This document shows positions 17,848-26,138 of a stretch of DNA of 64,000 nt, piece by piece. Under the pieces are notes generated by a model that did no database searches, had not been told where the DNA came from, and worked only from the letters and a program-made list of their open reading frames with translations. Both the position numbers and the translations under genes were made by a program. Positions within the stretch are counted from its first letter, which is position 1. Each line of letters starts with the position of its first letter. Source of the stretch: Streptomyces sp. WAC05374 (GTDB taxonomy: Bacteria; Actinomycetota; Actinomycetes; Streptomycetales; Streptomycetaceae). Where the stretch lies: assembly GCF_004353505.1 (NCBI RefSeq), contig NZ_SMNQ01000003.1:496001-560000 (forward strand), written 5' to 3'.

Positions 17848-18252
17848 TCAGAGTTCGGGTGAGATGCCGTCCTCAGTGGTGTGATCGGCATCCTTCGGCT
17901 CCGTATCGAGTCCGTTCTCCTTGCGGAACGAGTCGTAGATCTGGAGCAGCACCTGCTTCTGCCGCTCGTTGATCGACGGGTCCGCGAGGATGACGGCGCG
18001 CGTCTCCAGCTCCTCGCGCTCGCGCTCGTCCAGGATTCCGGCCCGCACGTACAGCGTCTCGGCGGAGATGCGCAGCGCCTTGGCGACCTGCTGGAGCACC
18101 TCCGCGCTCGGCTTGCGCAGCCCGCGCTCGATCTGGCTCAGATACGGATTGGACACCCCGGCGGCTTCGGCGAGCTGACGCAGCGACAGTTGCGCGGTGC
18201 GCCGCTGCTCGCGCAGGTACTCCCCGAGATTGCCGACGTTGAGTGATGCCAT
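17848..18252 (-). CDS. XRE-family helix-turn-helix regulator
   Basis: 134 residues from ATG 18252. The HTH lies at residues 8-62 with LSLRQLAEAAGVSNPYLSQIERG as the recognition region (positions about 22-44). The C-terminal half is helical and acidic and could mediate dimerisation. A 28-bp palindrome at 18278-18305 lies directly upstream and spans the likely promoter, suggesting autorepression of this gene and the HBHA-like gene after it. The orthologous pair is common in streptomycetes; the signal is unknown. Confidence 0.88.
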   Translation of the reverse strand: MASLNVGNLGEYLREQRRTAQLSLRQLAEAAGVSNPYLSQIERGLRKPSAEVLQQVAKALRISAETLYVRAGILDEREREELETRAVILADPSINERQKQVLLQIYDSFRKENGLDTEPKDADHTTEDGISPEL

Positions 18253-18277
18253 GCCTCGATGGTGCACGCACTTGCTA

Positions 18278-18305
18278 ACTTTTGCAAGCAGGCGCTTGCA
18301 AAAGT
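18278..18305. promoter_or_regulatory. Operator palindrome upstream of XRE regulator
   Basis: Perfect 12-bp arms ACTTTTGCAAGC / GCTTGCAAAAGT around a 4-nt centre. On the minus strand a TTGCAA within it and a TAGCAA about 17 nt later could serve as -35 and -10, so binding would block transcription of the regulator. Confidence 0.65.
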
Positions 18306-18376
18306 GTTACGCCCTGGCCCGGGCCACGCCCCCGGTGGGAGACTGGGGAGCGGGGCGACTCGCGCGAGGAGTGGCC

Positions 18377-19783
18377 ATGGGTGCGCTCACCGAAGCCACG
18401 AGAGTGGACGAAGCGGCCTACCGGGAGCTGGCCGGTTCCTTCGCCGGCGCGCTCGTCCGGCGGGGCGAGGCCGGCTAGGACGAGGCACGGCGGATCTGGA
18501 ACGGGTCGATCGACAAGTACCCGGCCCTCATCGCGTACTGCACCGGCGTCACGGACGTCGTCGCGGCACTGCGGTGGGCGAGGAACACCGGGCTGCCGGT
18601 CGCCGTGCGCAGCGGGGGCCACAGCTTCCCCGGGCAGTCGCTGTGCGAGGACGGGCTCGTCATCGACCTGTCGGCGATGAACGGCATCCGCGTGGACCCG
18701 GAGAACCGCACGGTCAGGGCCCAGGCCGGGGTGCGGCTCGGGGCGCTGGACCGGGAGACCCAGCACTTCGGCATGGCCGTCCCCGCCGGGATCGTCACGC
18801 ACACGGGCATCGCGGGGCTGACCCTGGGCGGTGGCATCGGCTGGCTGATGCGCAAGTACGGGCTCACGGTCGACCAGCTCCTGTCGGTGGACCTCGTCAC
18901 GGCCGACGGCACCTTCCTCACGGCGAGCGCGGACCGCGAACCCGAGCTCTTCTGGGCGGTGCGCGGGGCCGGGAGCAACTTCGGCGTCGTCACGGAGTTC
19001 GAGTTCCGGCTGAACCCGGTGGGGCCGACCGTGCTCGCCGGGCCCCTGCTGTGGCCCATGGAGGACGCGCCCGAGGTGCTGCGCTTCTACCGGGACTGGA
19101 TCACCGCCGTACCGGACGAGCTGACGACCGTGGTCGTCCTCCGCAAGGCGCCGCCGCTGCCCGCCATCCCGCCGGAGCTGCACGGCCGCCGCGTCGTCAC
19201 GGTGATCGGCTGCTACGCCGGGGACGTCGAGACCGGCCAGGAGGTGGTGCGGCCGATGCGGGAGTTCGGCAGGCCGCTGCTGGACCTGTGCGTGCCCAAG
19301 CCGTTCGTACGGCACCAGGCGATGTTCGACCCGTCGTTCCCGTCCGGCTGGTGGTACTACTTCCGGGCCTGCGACGTCGGCCGGCTCGGTGACGAGGTCG
19401 TCGACATCACCGCCGAGCACGCGCTGCGGATCGCCTCACCGCTGTCCACGTGCGGGATCTTCCACCTCGGCGGAGCCGTCGCCCGTGTCGGCGACGACGA
19501 GACCGCGTTCAGCGGGCGGGGGGCGGGCCACACGTACAACATCAACGGCAACCGCACGTCCGCCGACGGCTTCGACGAGGAACGCGCGTGGGTGCGCGGC
19601 ACCTGGTCGGCGCTGGAGCCGTACCACACCGGCGTCTACGTGAACTTCCTCATGGAGGAGGGCGCCGGGCGCGTCGGGCAGGCGTACGGCGAGGACAAGC
19701 TGCGCCGCCTGCGGGCCCTGAAGCGGCACTACGACCCCGCCAACGTCCTCCGCTCCAACCAGAACATCGCTCCGGCCGCCTGA
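18377..19783 (+). pseudogene. FAD-linked (BBE/FAD_binding_4) oxidoreductase interrupted by in-frame TAG
   Basis: The reading frame starts at ATG 18377 (MGALTEATRVDEAAYRELAG) and is open to 19783 except for one TAG at 18476-18478. Conserved sequence continues in the same frame on both sides: ...RRGEAG, stop, DEARRIWNGSIDKYPALI. Homologues usually have Tyr-Asp-Glu-Ala-Arg here, so TAC to TAG is a likely change. The FAD domain is otherwise intact: RSGGHSFPGQ with the flavin-linking His, the GGGIGWLMRKYG loop (no second flavin-linking Cys), and a C-terminal BBE motif YDPANVLRSNQNI. A truncated restart at 18605 would lose the first 76 residues. It is a probable pseudogene, or a sequencing error. 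Confidence 0.75.
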
Positions 19784-19875
19784 GCCCCGCCCCTGCACCC
19801 TGCTCTGAGCCCCTCCCCCTCCGAATGTCCCCTTTCGGATAATCCAGTACGGACCCAATGGCTACGCTGGGGGGC

Positions 19876-20364
19876 ATGACCGCCATGTCGCCCACGCGCA
19901 CCGAGCCCGACCTCTCCTTCCTTCTCGACCACACCAGCCACGTCCTGCGGACCCGGATGTCGGCCGCGCTCGCGGAGATCGGACTCACGGCACGCATGCA
20001 CTGCGTCCTCGTCCACGCCCTGGAGGAGGAGCGCACCCAGATCCAGCTCGCCGAGATCGGCGACATGGACAAGACCACCATGGTGGTCACGGTGGACGCC
20101 CTGGAGCAGGCCGGGCTCGCCGAGCGCCGCCCCTCCAGCACCGACCGGCGCGCACGGATCATCGCCGTCACCGAGGAGGGCGCGCGGGTGGCCCGGCGCA
20201 GCCAGGAGGTCGTCGACCGGGTCCACGCGGAGGCGCTGGCCGGCCTCCCCAAGGGTGACCGCGAGGCGCTGCTGCGCGCGCTCAACCGTCTGGCCGAAGG
20301 GCATCTGGCCACCCCGGTCGAGGGGCCGCGGCCGGCCCGGCGGGCCCGCCAGCGCGAGAAGTGA
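19876..20364 (+). CDS. MarR-family transcription regulator
   Basis: 162 residues from ATG 19876 (MTAMSPTRTEPDLSF). The winged helix spans residues 45-105, with recognition region IQLAEIGDMDKTTMVVTVDALEQAGL and the wing RRPSSTDRRARIIAVTEEG. TACGCT is 7 nt before the start codon, so the mRNA may be leaderless although GGGGGG lies between. It sits directly upstream of a drug-efflux MFS gene in the same direction, the classic layout of a ligand-released repressor controlling an exporter. Confidence 0.9.
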   Translation: MTAMSPTRTEPDLSFLLDHTSHVLRTRMSAALAEIGLTARMHCVLVHALEEERTQIQLAEIGDMDKTTMVVTVDALEQAGLAERRPSSTDRRARIIAVTEEGARVARRSQEVVDRVHAEALAGLPKGDREALLRALNRLAEGHLATPVEGPRPARRARQREK

Positions 20365-20434
20365 CCGCCACGAACCACCACCCCGCCCCCGATAAAGGTC
20401 TGCGACAGATCGTCTGCAACAAAACTATCTGCTA

Positions 20435-20482
20435 CGGTCTCTCCTGTCGGCGCACCCTCGCGTCCCCTGACAGGAGAGACCG
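20435..20482 (+). promoter_or_regulatory. Long inverted repeat covering the ribosome site of the efflux gene
   Basis: CGGTCTCTCCTGTC at 20435-20448 pairs perfectly with GACAGGAGAGACCG at 20469-20482 (14-bp arms, 20-nt loop). The right arm contains the AGGAGA Shine-Dalgarno of the gene starting at 20485. If transcription starts upstream of 20435 the RNA hairpin would hide the ribosome site; if it starts near 20445 (TACGGT at 20433-20438 as -10) the repeat acts as DNA, for example as an operator. Confidence 0.6.
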
Positions 20483-20484
20483 CC

Positions 20485-21972
20485 ATGTCCCTCGCACCAC
20501 GCACTCTCGCCCTCGGTGTCATCGCCACCGGCATGCTGATGACCGTGCTCGACGGCAGCATCGTCACCGTCGCCCTGCCGGCCATCCAGAACGACCTCGG
20601 CTTCTCCCCCGCCGCGCTGAGCTGGGTCGTCAACGCCTACCTGATCGCCTTCGGCAGCCTGCTCCTCCTGGCCGGACGGCTCGGCGACCTGATCGGCCGC
20701 AAGCGGATGTTCCTCGCCGGCACGGGCCTGTTCACCGCCGCCTCGCTGCTGGCCGGGGTGGCGGGCTCGCCCGCCGTACTGATCGCCGCCCGCTTCCTCC
20801 AGGGCGCCGGCAGCGCGATGGCCTCCGCGGTCAGCCTCGGCATCCTCATCACGCTGTACACCGAACCCCGTGAACGGGCGAGGGCCATCGCCGTGTTCAG
20901 CTTCACCGGCGCGGCCGGGGCGTCGCTCGGGCAGGTGCTCGGCGGAGTCCTGACCGACGCCCTGGACTGGCACTGGATCTTCTTCATCAACCTGCCGATC
21001 GGGCTGGCCGCCCTCGCCGTCGCGGTGCCCGTGCTCCCCGCCGACCGCGGCCGGGGGCTCGCCGCCGGCGCCGACGTCATCGGCGCCGCGCTGGTCACCG
21101 GCGGGCTGATGACCGGCATCTACACGGTGGTGGAGGTCGAGACGTACGGCTGGACCTCGCCGCACACGCTGGGCCTCGGCACCCTCGCCCTCGCCCTGCT
21201 CGCCGCCTTCGCCGTGCGCCAGGCCACCGCCGCCACCCCCCTGATGCCGCTGCGCGTCCTGCGCTCGCGCAGCGTCGCCGGGGCCAATGTGGTCCAAGTG
21301 CTCATGGTGGCCGCACTGTTCTCGTTCCAGGTCCTCGTCGCGCTCTACCTCCAGAAGGTGCTCGGGTACGGCGCCGCCGCCACCGGCCTCGCCATGCTCC
21401 CGGCCGCCGCCGTGATCGGCGCCGTCTCCCTGGGCGTCTCCGCCCGCCTCATCGGCCGGTTCGGCGAGCGCGCCGTCCTGCTGACCGGGCTGGTGCTGCT
21501 GACCGGCGTCCTCGGACTGCTCACCCGCCTTCCCGTCCAGGCGAACTACGCCGTCGACCTGCTGCCCGTGATGCTGCTCGCCGCCGGGTTCGGACTCGCC
21601 CTGCCCGCCCTCACCACGCTCGGCATGTCGGACGCGGGCGAGGACGACGCCGGGCTGGCGTCCGGGCTGTTCAACACCACCCAGCAGGTCGGCATGGCGC
21701 TCGGCGTCGCCGTCCTGTCCACCCTGGCCGCCGCCCGCACGGACGCCCTGCTGGCGGGCGGCAGCGGCCGGGCCGAGGCGCTGACCGGCGGCTACCGACT
21801 GGCCTTCGCCGTCGGTACGGGACTCCTCGCCGCCGCCCTCGCCGTCGCCGCCACCGTGCTGCGCCGCACCCCCGCGCCCCGGCCCGCGCCCCGCGAGACG
21901 GTCAGCCCCGCCGCAGCGGTCCGGGCAGCGGACGGGCGTGCAGGACGTCCAGCCGCGACACCGCGCGGGTGA
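20485..21972 (+). CDS. Drug-efflux MFS transporter, DHA2 (14-TM) family
   Basis: 495 residues with about fourteen membrane helices. DHA2 signatures: LDGSIVTVALPAIQNDLG in helix 1, the loop GRLGDLIGRKRMF near residue 70, and motif C-like segment GAAGASLGQVLGGVLTD near residue 145. Proton-driven export of hydrophobic drugs or of a self-made metabolite is the usual role. The start codon follows AGGAGA. It is controlled in all likelihood by the MarR protein upstream. Its 3' end overlaps the convergent helicase gene by 71 nt, and the last 30 residues are a disordered tail, so a slightly earlier functional end is possible. Confidence 0.9.
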   Translation: MSLAPRTLALGVIATGMLMTVLDGSIVTVALPAIQNDLGFSPAALSWVVNAYLIAFGSLLLLAGRLGDLIGRKRMFLAGTGLFTAASLLAGVAGSPAVLIAARFLQGAGSAMASAVSLGILITLYTEPRERARAIAVFSFTGAAGASLGQVLGGVLTDALDWHWIFFINLPIGLAALAVAVPVLPADRGRGLAAGADVIGAALVTGGLMTGIYTVVEVETYGWTSPHTLGLGTLALALLAAFAVRQATAATPLMPLRVLRSRSVAGANVVQVLMVAALFSFQVLVALYLQKVLGYGAAATGLAMLPAAAVIGAVSLGVSARLIGRFGERAVLLTGLVLLTGVLGLLTRLPVQANYAVDLLPVMLLAAGFGLALPALTTLGMSDAGEDDAGLASGLFNTTQQVGMALGVAVLSTLAAARTDALLAGGSGRAEALTGGYRLAFAVGTGLLAAALAVAATVLRRTPAPRPAPRETVSPAAAVRAADGRAGRPAATPRG

Positions 21973-23881
21973 GGACCACGTACAGCCGGTTCAGCCCGCG
22001 CGGTTCGGCCGCCACGATGTCGGCGGGCTCGGCCACCACGACGTGGTCGTACTCCAGGCCCTTGGCGAGCGCGGCGGGCAGCACCGTCACCCGGTGCCCG
22101 GCCAGGCCCGCCGCCTCCAGCGCGGCGCGCAGCCCGGGCACCGCCCGCGCCGCGGCGATCACGCCGATGGAGCCCTCGCGGGCGAGCGCAGCCCGCACGG
22201 CACCGCACACGGCCTCACGGACGTCCCGCACCTCACGGACCGTCACCTCGCCGTCCCGGCGCAGCGACCGGCCGGGCGGCACGTCCACGTCCAGCGCGGC
22301 GAGCAGTCGGTTGGCGAGCGCGACGACACCCGCCGGGGCGCGGTACCCGGTCGTCAGGGCGACCACGGGCACCGATGTCCGCCCCAGGTGGGCGAGGTGC
22401 TCGGACCAGTCGCGGGCGGCCCAGGGGGTGGTTCCCTGCGCCAGGTCCCCGAGCACGGTCAGGGAGCCGGAGCCGGCGCGCCGGGCGATGGCGCGGCACT
22501 GCATCGGGGAGAGGTCCTGCGCCTCGTCCACCACGATGTGCCCGTAGCCGGGGGGCCGTTCGACGAGCCCGGCCAGTTCGTCGAGCAGGACCAGGTCGGC
22601 CGCGCTCCACCGGGCGGAGCGGTACGAACGCGGCGGCCTCGCCCACCGGATCGCGTCCCGTTCCGCCGCGGTGAGCGCCGGGTCGCACGGGTCGGCCAGC
22701 ACCCCGGCGAGGACCTCCTCGGGCGTGACCCTGGGCCAGCACGCGTCCAGCAGCGCCGCCACCGCCCTCGACCGCCCGGTCCGCTGCTCCCACGCCCCGC
22801 TCCTGGGCCCGGCCCGCCGCTCCGCCCGCAGCCGTACCGCCCGCACCACCCGGCTGCGCACCCGCTCGCGCCCCACCGCGTAGGGCGGCGCCTCCGCCCG
22901 TACGTCCGCGACGATCCCGGCGAGTTCGTCCGCCGGAACCCGCCACCGGTACGAGCCGTCGGGCACCTCCAGCGGCCCGGTGGGCAGGGCGGTCCGGGCG
23001 TACAGGGCGCGGTGCAGGACGCCGGCCATGCGGGCGTCGTGCTTGACCGCCTCGGCCGCGGGAGCGTCCTCGGCCCGTACCGGGTGGCCCCGGTCGATCT
23101 CGTCCTCGAGGGTGCACTGCCGCACGTCCGACTCGCCGAGCGCGGGCAGGACTTCGGCGATGTAGGACAGGAAGGTGCGGTTCGGCCCGAGGATCAGCAG
23201 CCCGCCCCGCCGGATGCGCTGCGGGTGGGTGTAGAGCAGGTACGCGGCCCGGTGCAGGCCGACGGCGGTCTTCCCGGTGCCCGGGGCGCCCTGGACGCAG
23301 AGGGACTCGGTGAGCCCGGCGCGCACGAGGTCGTCCTGCTCGGGCCGGATAGTGGCCGCGATGTCCCGCATCGGCCCCACGCGGGGGCGTTCGATCTCGC
23401 CGGTGAGGAGCGCGCCGGGTCCGCCGCCCTCCCCGGCGGTCAGGTGCTCGTCCTCCAGCCCCGTCAGGTCGGCCGAGTCGCCGTCGGACAGCGGCGCCCA
23501 GCCGAACCGCCGCCGCACCCGCACGCCCAGCGGGTCGCGGGCGCTCGCCTGGTAGAAGGGCCGGGCGACGGGGGCGCGCCAGTCGACGACGAGGGGCGGG
23601 GCGGCCGGGTGTTCGCCGATGCGGCGGCGCCCGATGTGGTGGCGGTGGCCGTCCTCGAGGTCGAGGCGGCCGAAGAACAGCGGGCCGCGCGGCTCCTCGC
23701 GCATCTCCTTGGCGTGGCTGCGGAGGTGGTACCCGAGGGCTTCGGCGTCGGCGCCCGACGCGGAGACGTCCTCCCCGGTGACGACGTGGTGGGCGGCGCC
23801 GTCGACCATGCGGTCGAGGGCGGCGCGGCAGGTGTCGTGGTGGGCCCGTTCCTTGCTGAGTTCATGGTCGAGTGACGTCAT
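21902..23881 (-). CDS. HelD/HelR-type UvrD-like helicase (RNA polymerase-associated)
   Basis: 659-residue superfamily 1 ATPase. Walker A is CVQGAPGTGKTAVGLHRAAY (around residue 205), Walker B is HIVVDEAQDLSPMQ, motif IV-VI segments include TTGYRAPAGV and RLYVVLTRAVSRL. The N-terminal region with YFGRLDLE-like text (LFFGRLDLEDGHRHHIGRRRIG) and VDWRAPVARPFY is typical of HelD proteins that dislodge RNA polymerase from DNA; one branch (HelR) protects against rifamycins. A near-perfect 19-bp inverted repeat and a TATTCT -10 lie just before the start, so it appears regulated and possibly leaderless. Confidence 0.85.
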   Translation of the reverse strand: MTSLDHELSKERAHHDTCRAALDRMVDGAAHHVVTGEDVSASGADAEALGYHLRSHAKEMREEPRGPLFFGRLDLEDGHRHHIGRRRIGEHPAAPPLVVDWRAPVARPFYQASARDPLGVRVRRRFGWAPLSDGDSADLTGLEDEHLTAGEGGGPGALLTGEIERPRVGPMRDIAATIRPEQDDLVRAGLTESLCVQGAPGTGKTAVGLHRAAYLLYTHPQRIRRGGLLILGPNRTFLSYIAEVLPALGESDVRQCTLEDEIDRGHPVRAEDAPAAEAVKHDARMAGVLHRALYARTALPTGPLEVPDGSYRWRVPADELAGIVADVRAEAPPYAVGRERVRSRVVRAVRLRAERRAGPRSGAWEQRTGRSRAVAALLDACWPRVTPEEVLAGVLADPCDPALTAAERDAIRWARPPRSYRSARWSAADLVLLDELAGLVERPPGYGHIVVDEAQDLSPMQCRAIARRAGSGSLTVLGDLAQGTTPWAARDWSEHLAHLGRTSVPVVALTTGYRAPAGVVALANRLLAALDVDVPPGRSLRRDGEVTVREVRDVREAVCGAVRAALAREGSIGVIAAARAVPGLRAALEAAGLAGHRVTVLPAALAKGLEYDHVVVAEPADIVAAEPRGLNRLYVVLTRAVSRLDVLHARPLPGPLRRG

Positions 23882-23893
23882 TCCACCCAGAAT

Positions 23894-23912
23894 AACGTAA
23901 CCGAGTAACGTT
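23894..23912. promoter_or_regulatory. 19-bp inverted repeat upstream of the helicase gene
   Basis: AACGTAACCGAGTAACGTT: two 8-nt half-sites with one mismatch around a 3-nt centre. It sits immediately upstream of TATTCT, which is 7 nt from ATG 23881, the usual place for a regulator to block or recruit polymerase. It differs from the GC-rich rifamycin-associated element as I remember it. Confidence 0.5.
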
Positions 23913-23992
23913 TTTTGCCCAAGCTCAATATGAACGGTTGGTTACACGGACCGTACTTCTGCGTGTACGCAACGGAAACGCTCGGACTCTCG

Positions 23993-24022
23993 TTGACACT
24001 CTCCGTGGCCGGAAGCTAACTT
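23993..24022 (+). promoter_or_regulatory. Strong sigma-70-type promoter of the cyclodipeptide operon
   Basis: TTGACA at 23993-23998, 18-nt spacer, TAACTT at 24017-24022. Predicted start near 24029 gives a leader of about 63 nt that contains a small hairpin, AGGAGC paired with GCTCCT. Confidence 0.7.
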
Positions 24023-24091
24023 TTCGCCGTCGTCGCCACACCAGGAGCACGAGGCTCCTCCGGGACTAGCGACGCGAAGGACTCCTCCCAG

Positions 24092-24865
24092 TTGACGACT
24101 GAGACCGTCTTCGAGATCCAGCCCTTCACCCCTCCCGACCCGGCCGCCGCACTGTTCACCCTCCGGCCCTACACCGCCCACTGCCAGGTGATCTGCGCCG
24201 AGGGCGCCCACGCCGTGATCGGCGTGTCACCCGGCAACAGCTACTTCTCCGCCCAGCGCGTCACCGACCTGGCCCGCTGGGGCACGGCCCACTTCGACCA
24301 GGTGGACTTCGTCTATACCGACCTCCACGTGGCCGAGATGTACGAGGCGTCCGGCTACACCGCCGACGACGCCCGCCGCAAGGCGGTGAAGAACCTGCGC
24401 GGCGTACGGGCCAAGGTCACCAACGCCGTCGCGGCCGTCGACCCCGACGGGCGGCGCCTGCGCGCCCACCCGATGTCGGCGTTCCAGGACAACCCCGCGT
24501 ACCGGGCCCTCCACGACCACCTCCTCCGCCGACTGGATGTGGACGCCGAGTTCCGGGCGACGTGCGAGGCGCTGATCGACGCCTTCCTGTCCTCCAAGGT
24601 GCTGGGCGGCCGGGCCGCCACCGAGCGGCAGCGCGCGGTGTGCCTGGAGTACGTGTGCGCCGAGGCCCCGCTGTTCCTGGACACCCCGGCCATCCTGGGC
24701 GTTCCCTCCTCCCTCAACTGCTACCACCAGCTCCTGCCGATGGCCGAGCTGCTCTACTCGCGCGGCTCAGGACTGCGCGCGTCCCGCAACCAGGGCCACG
24801 CGATCGTGACCCCCGCCCAGCCCGCGCAGCACGCCGCCGAAGGAGACACCACCCATGTCCGTTGA
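24092..24865 (+). CDS. tRNA-dependent cyclodipeptide synthase, Rv2275 (cyclo-Tyr-Tyr) type
   Basis: Makes a cyclic dipeptide from two aminoacyl-tRNAs. TTG start at 24092 with AAGGA about 10 nt upstream; 257 residues. The catalytic serine is S46 in [11 protein letters not shown]187 and E191 in [10 protein letters not shown] and Y211 in NCYHQ complete the site. Against AlbC (S37, Y178, E182, Y202) every position is shifted by exactly 9, supporting the alignment. From memory, long blocks ([43 protein letters not shown]) match Mycobacterium tuberculosis Rv2275, which makes cyclo(L-Tyr-L-Tyr). It lacks the roughly 50-residue N-terminal extension of Rv2275. The stop overlaps the P450 start by 11 nt. 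Confidence 0.93.
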   Translation: MTTETVFEIQPFTPPDPAAALFTLRPYTAHCQVICAEGAHAVIGVSPGNSYFSAQRVTDLARWGTAHFDQVDFVYTDLHVAEMYEASGYTADDARRKAVKNLRGVRAKVTNAVAAVDPDGRRLRAHPMSAFQDNPAYRALHDHLLRRLDVDAEFRATCEALIDAFLSSKVLGGRAATERQRAVCLEYVCAEAPLFLDTPAILGVPSSLNCYHQLLPMAELLYSRGSGLRASRNQGHAIVTPAQPAQHAAEGDTTHVR

Positions 24866-26069
24866 GACGCCGCCCGCACCGTCCGCACCGTCCGGCGAGC
24901 TCCCCGGCTTCCCGTTCTCCTGGCGGGGCGACCAACTGCCCGCCGAGATCGGCATGCTGCGCGAGGAGCCGGTCAAGCGGGTGCGGACCATCGCCGGTGA
25001 CGAGGCGTGGCTGGTGTCCTCCCACGCCCTGTGCAAGCAGGTCCTGGAGGACCAGCGGTTCAGCCTCAAGGACACCTCGGCGCCGGGCGTGCCGCGGCAG
25101 TACGCGCTGACGATCCCGCCCGAGGTCGTCAACAACATGGGCAACATCACCGGGGCCGGACTGCGCAAGGCGGTGCTCAAGGCGCTCAACCCGAAGGCGC
25201 CCGGCCTCGCCGAGTGGATGCGGGCGAACGCCGCCGAGCTGGTCGACGCGCTGATGGCCGAGGGCGCCCCGGCCGACCTGCGCGGCTCCTTCGCCGACCC
25301 GTACTCCGCCGCCATGCACTGCCACATCCTCGGCATCCCGCAGGCGGACGCGCCCCGGCTGATGCGCAGCCTGGACATCGCGTTCATGAACTCGGCCTGC
25401 CCCGTCGCGGGCGCCAGGCTCAACTGGGACCGCGACATCGCCTACATGGTGGAGCGCCTGGACGACCCGGCCACCACGGGGCTGATGGCGGAGCTGGCGG
25501 CGCTGCGCGAGGACGCCGAGTACGGCCACCTCACGGACGAGATGCTGGCGACGGTCGGCGTGACCATGTTCGGCGCCGGGGTCATCTCCACCGCCGGCTT
25601 CCTGACCATGGCCCTCGTCTCCCTCATCCAGCACCCGGAGCTCACGGCCGAACTCCTCGCCGACCGTACGAAGATCCCGGCGGCCGTCGACGAGCTGCTG
25701 CGGATCAACCTCTCCATCGGTGACGGCCTGCCGCGCCTGGCCATGGAGGACGTGACGCTCGGCGACGTGGAGGTGAGGAAGGGCGAACTGGTCCTGGTAC
25801 TGGTCGAGGGCGCCAACTTCGACCCCGAGGTGTTCACCGACCCGCACACCGTGGACCTCACGCGGGAGAACAACACGGCTCACCTCTCCTTCGGCGGCGG
25901 CCGGCACTACTGCCCGGCGACCGCGCTGGGCAAGAAGCACGCGGAGATCGCCCTGGAGACCCTGCTCGACCGGATGCCCGGCTTCCAGCTCGCGGTCCCG
26001 ATCGAGCAACTGGTGTGGCGCACCGGATTCATGAAGCGGATTCCGGAGCGGCTGCCCGTCATGTGGTGA
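24855..26069 (+). CDS. Cytochrome P450, CYP121-like (mycocyclosin synthase type)
   Basis: 404-residue bacterial P450. The heme ligand is C353 in [14 protein letters not shown]; the ExxR helix is in [10 protein letters not shown]. The I-helix reads GAGVISTAG, so the usual acid-Thr pair is replaced by Ile-Ser exactly as in CYP121 (A233, S237). From memory the whole protein aligns with M. tuberculosis CYP121, including [28 protein letters not shown] and [11 protein letters not shown]121 couples the two Tyr rings of cyclo(Tyr-Tyr). Differences at recalled substrate contacts: F280 is I288, Q385 is M393, R386 is K394; N85, F168, W182, A233 and S237 are kept. Translationally coupled to the synthase. 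Confidence 0.93.
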   Translation: MSVETPPAPSAPSGELPGFPFSWRGDQLPAEIGMLREEPVKRVRTIAGDEAWLVSSHALCKQVLEDQRFSLKDTSAPGVPRQYALTIPPEVVNNMGNITGAGLRKAVLKALNPKAPGLAEWMRANAAELVDALMAEGAPADLRGSFADPYSAAMHCHILGIPQADAPRLMRSLDIAFMNSACPVAGARLNWDRDIAYMVERLDDPATTGLMAELAALREDAEYGHLTDEMLATVGVTMFGAGVISTAGFLTMALVSLIQHPELTAELLADRTKIPAAVDELLRINLSIGDGLPRLAMEDVTLGDVEVRKGELVLVLVEGANFDPEVFTDPHTVDLTRENNTAHLSFGGGRHYCPATALGKKHAEIALETLLDRMPGFQLAVPIEQLVWRTGFMKRIPERLPVMW

Positions 26070-26086
26070 CCGGGCGCCCGGAATAC

Positions 26087-26123
26087 CGGACCGCCGCTCT
26101 CCGGAGGAGGGGGCGGCGGTCCG
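26087..26123 (+). terminator. Terminator after the cyclodipeptide-P450 operon
   Basis: CGGACCGCCGC at 26087-26097 pairs with GCGGCGGTCCG at 26113-26123, 18 nt after the P450 stop; it also lies beyond the 3' end of the convergent TetR gene. Confidence 0.7.
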
Positions 26124-26138
26124 CCACCGCCGGTGCCC

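Noticed and set aside
23881..24000. Rifamycin-associated element upstream of the HelD-type gene
   Set aside because: The palindrome present is AACGTAAC...GTAACGTT; the GC-rich element I remember is not seen.
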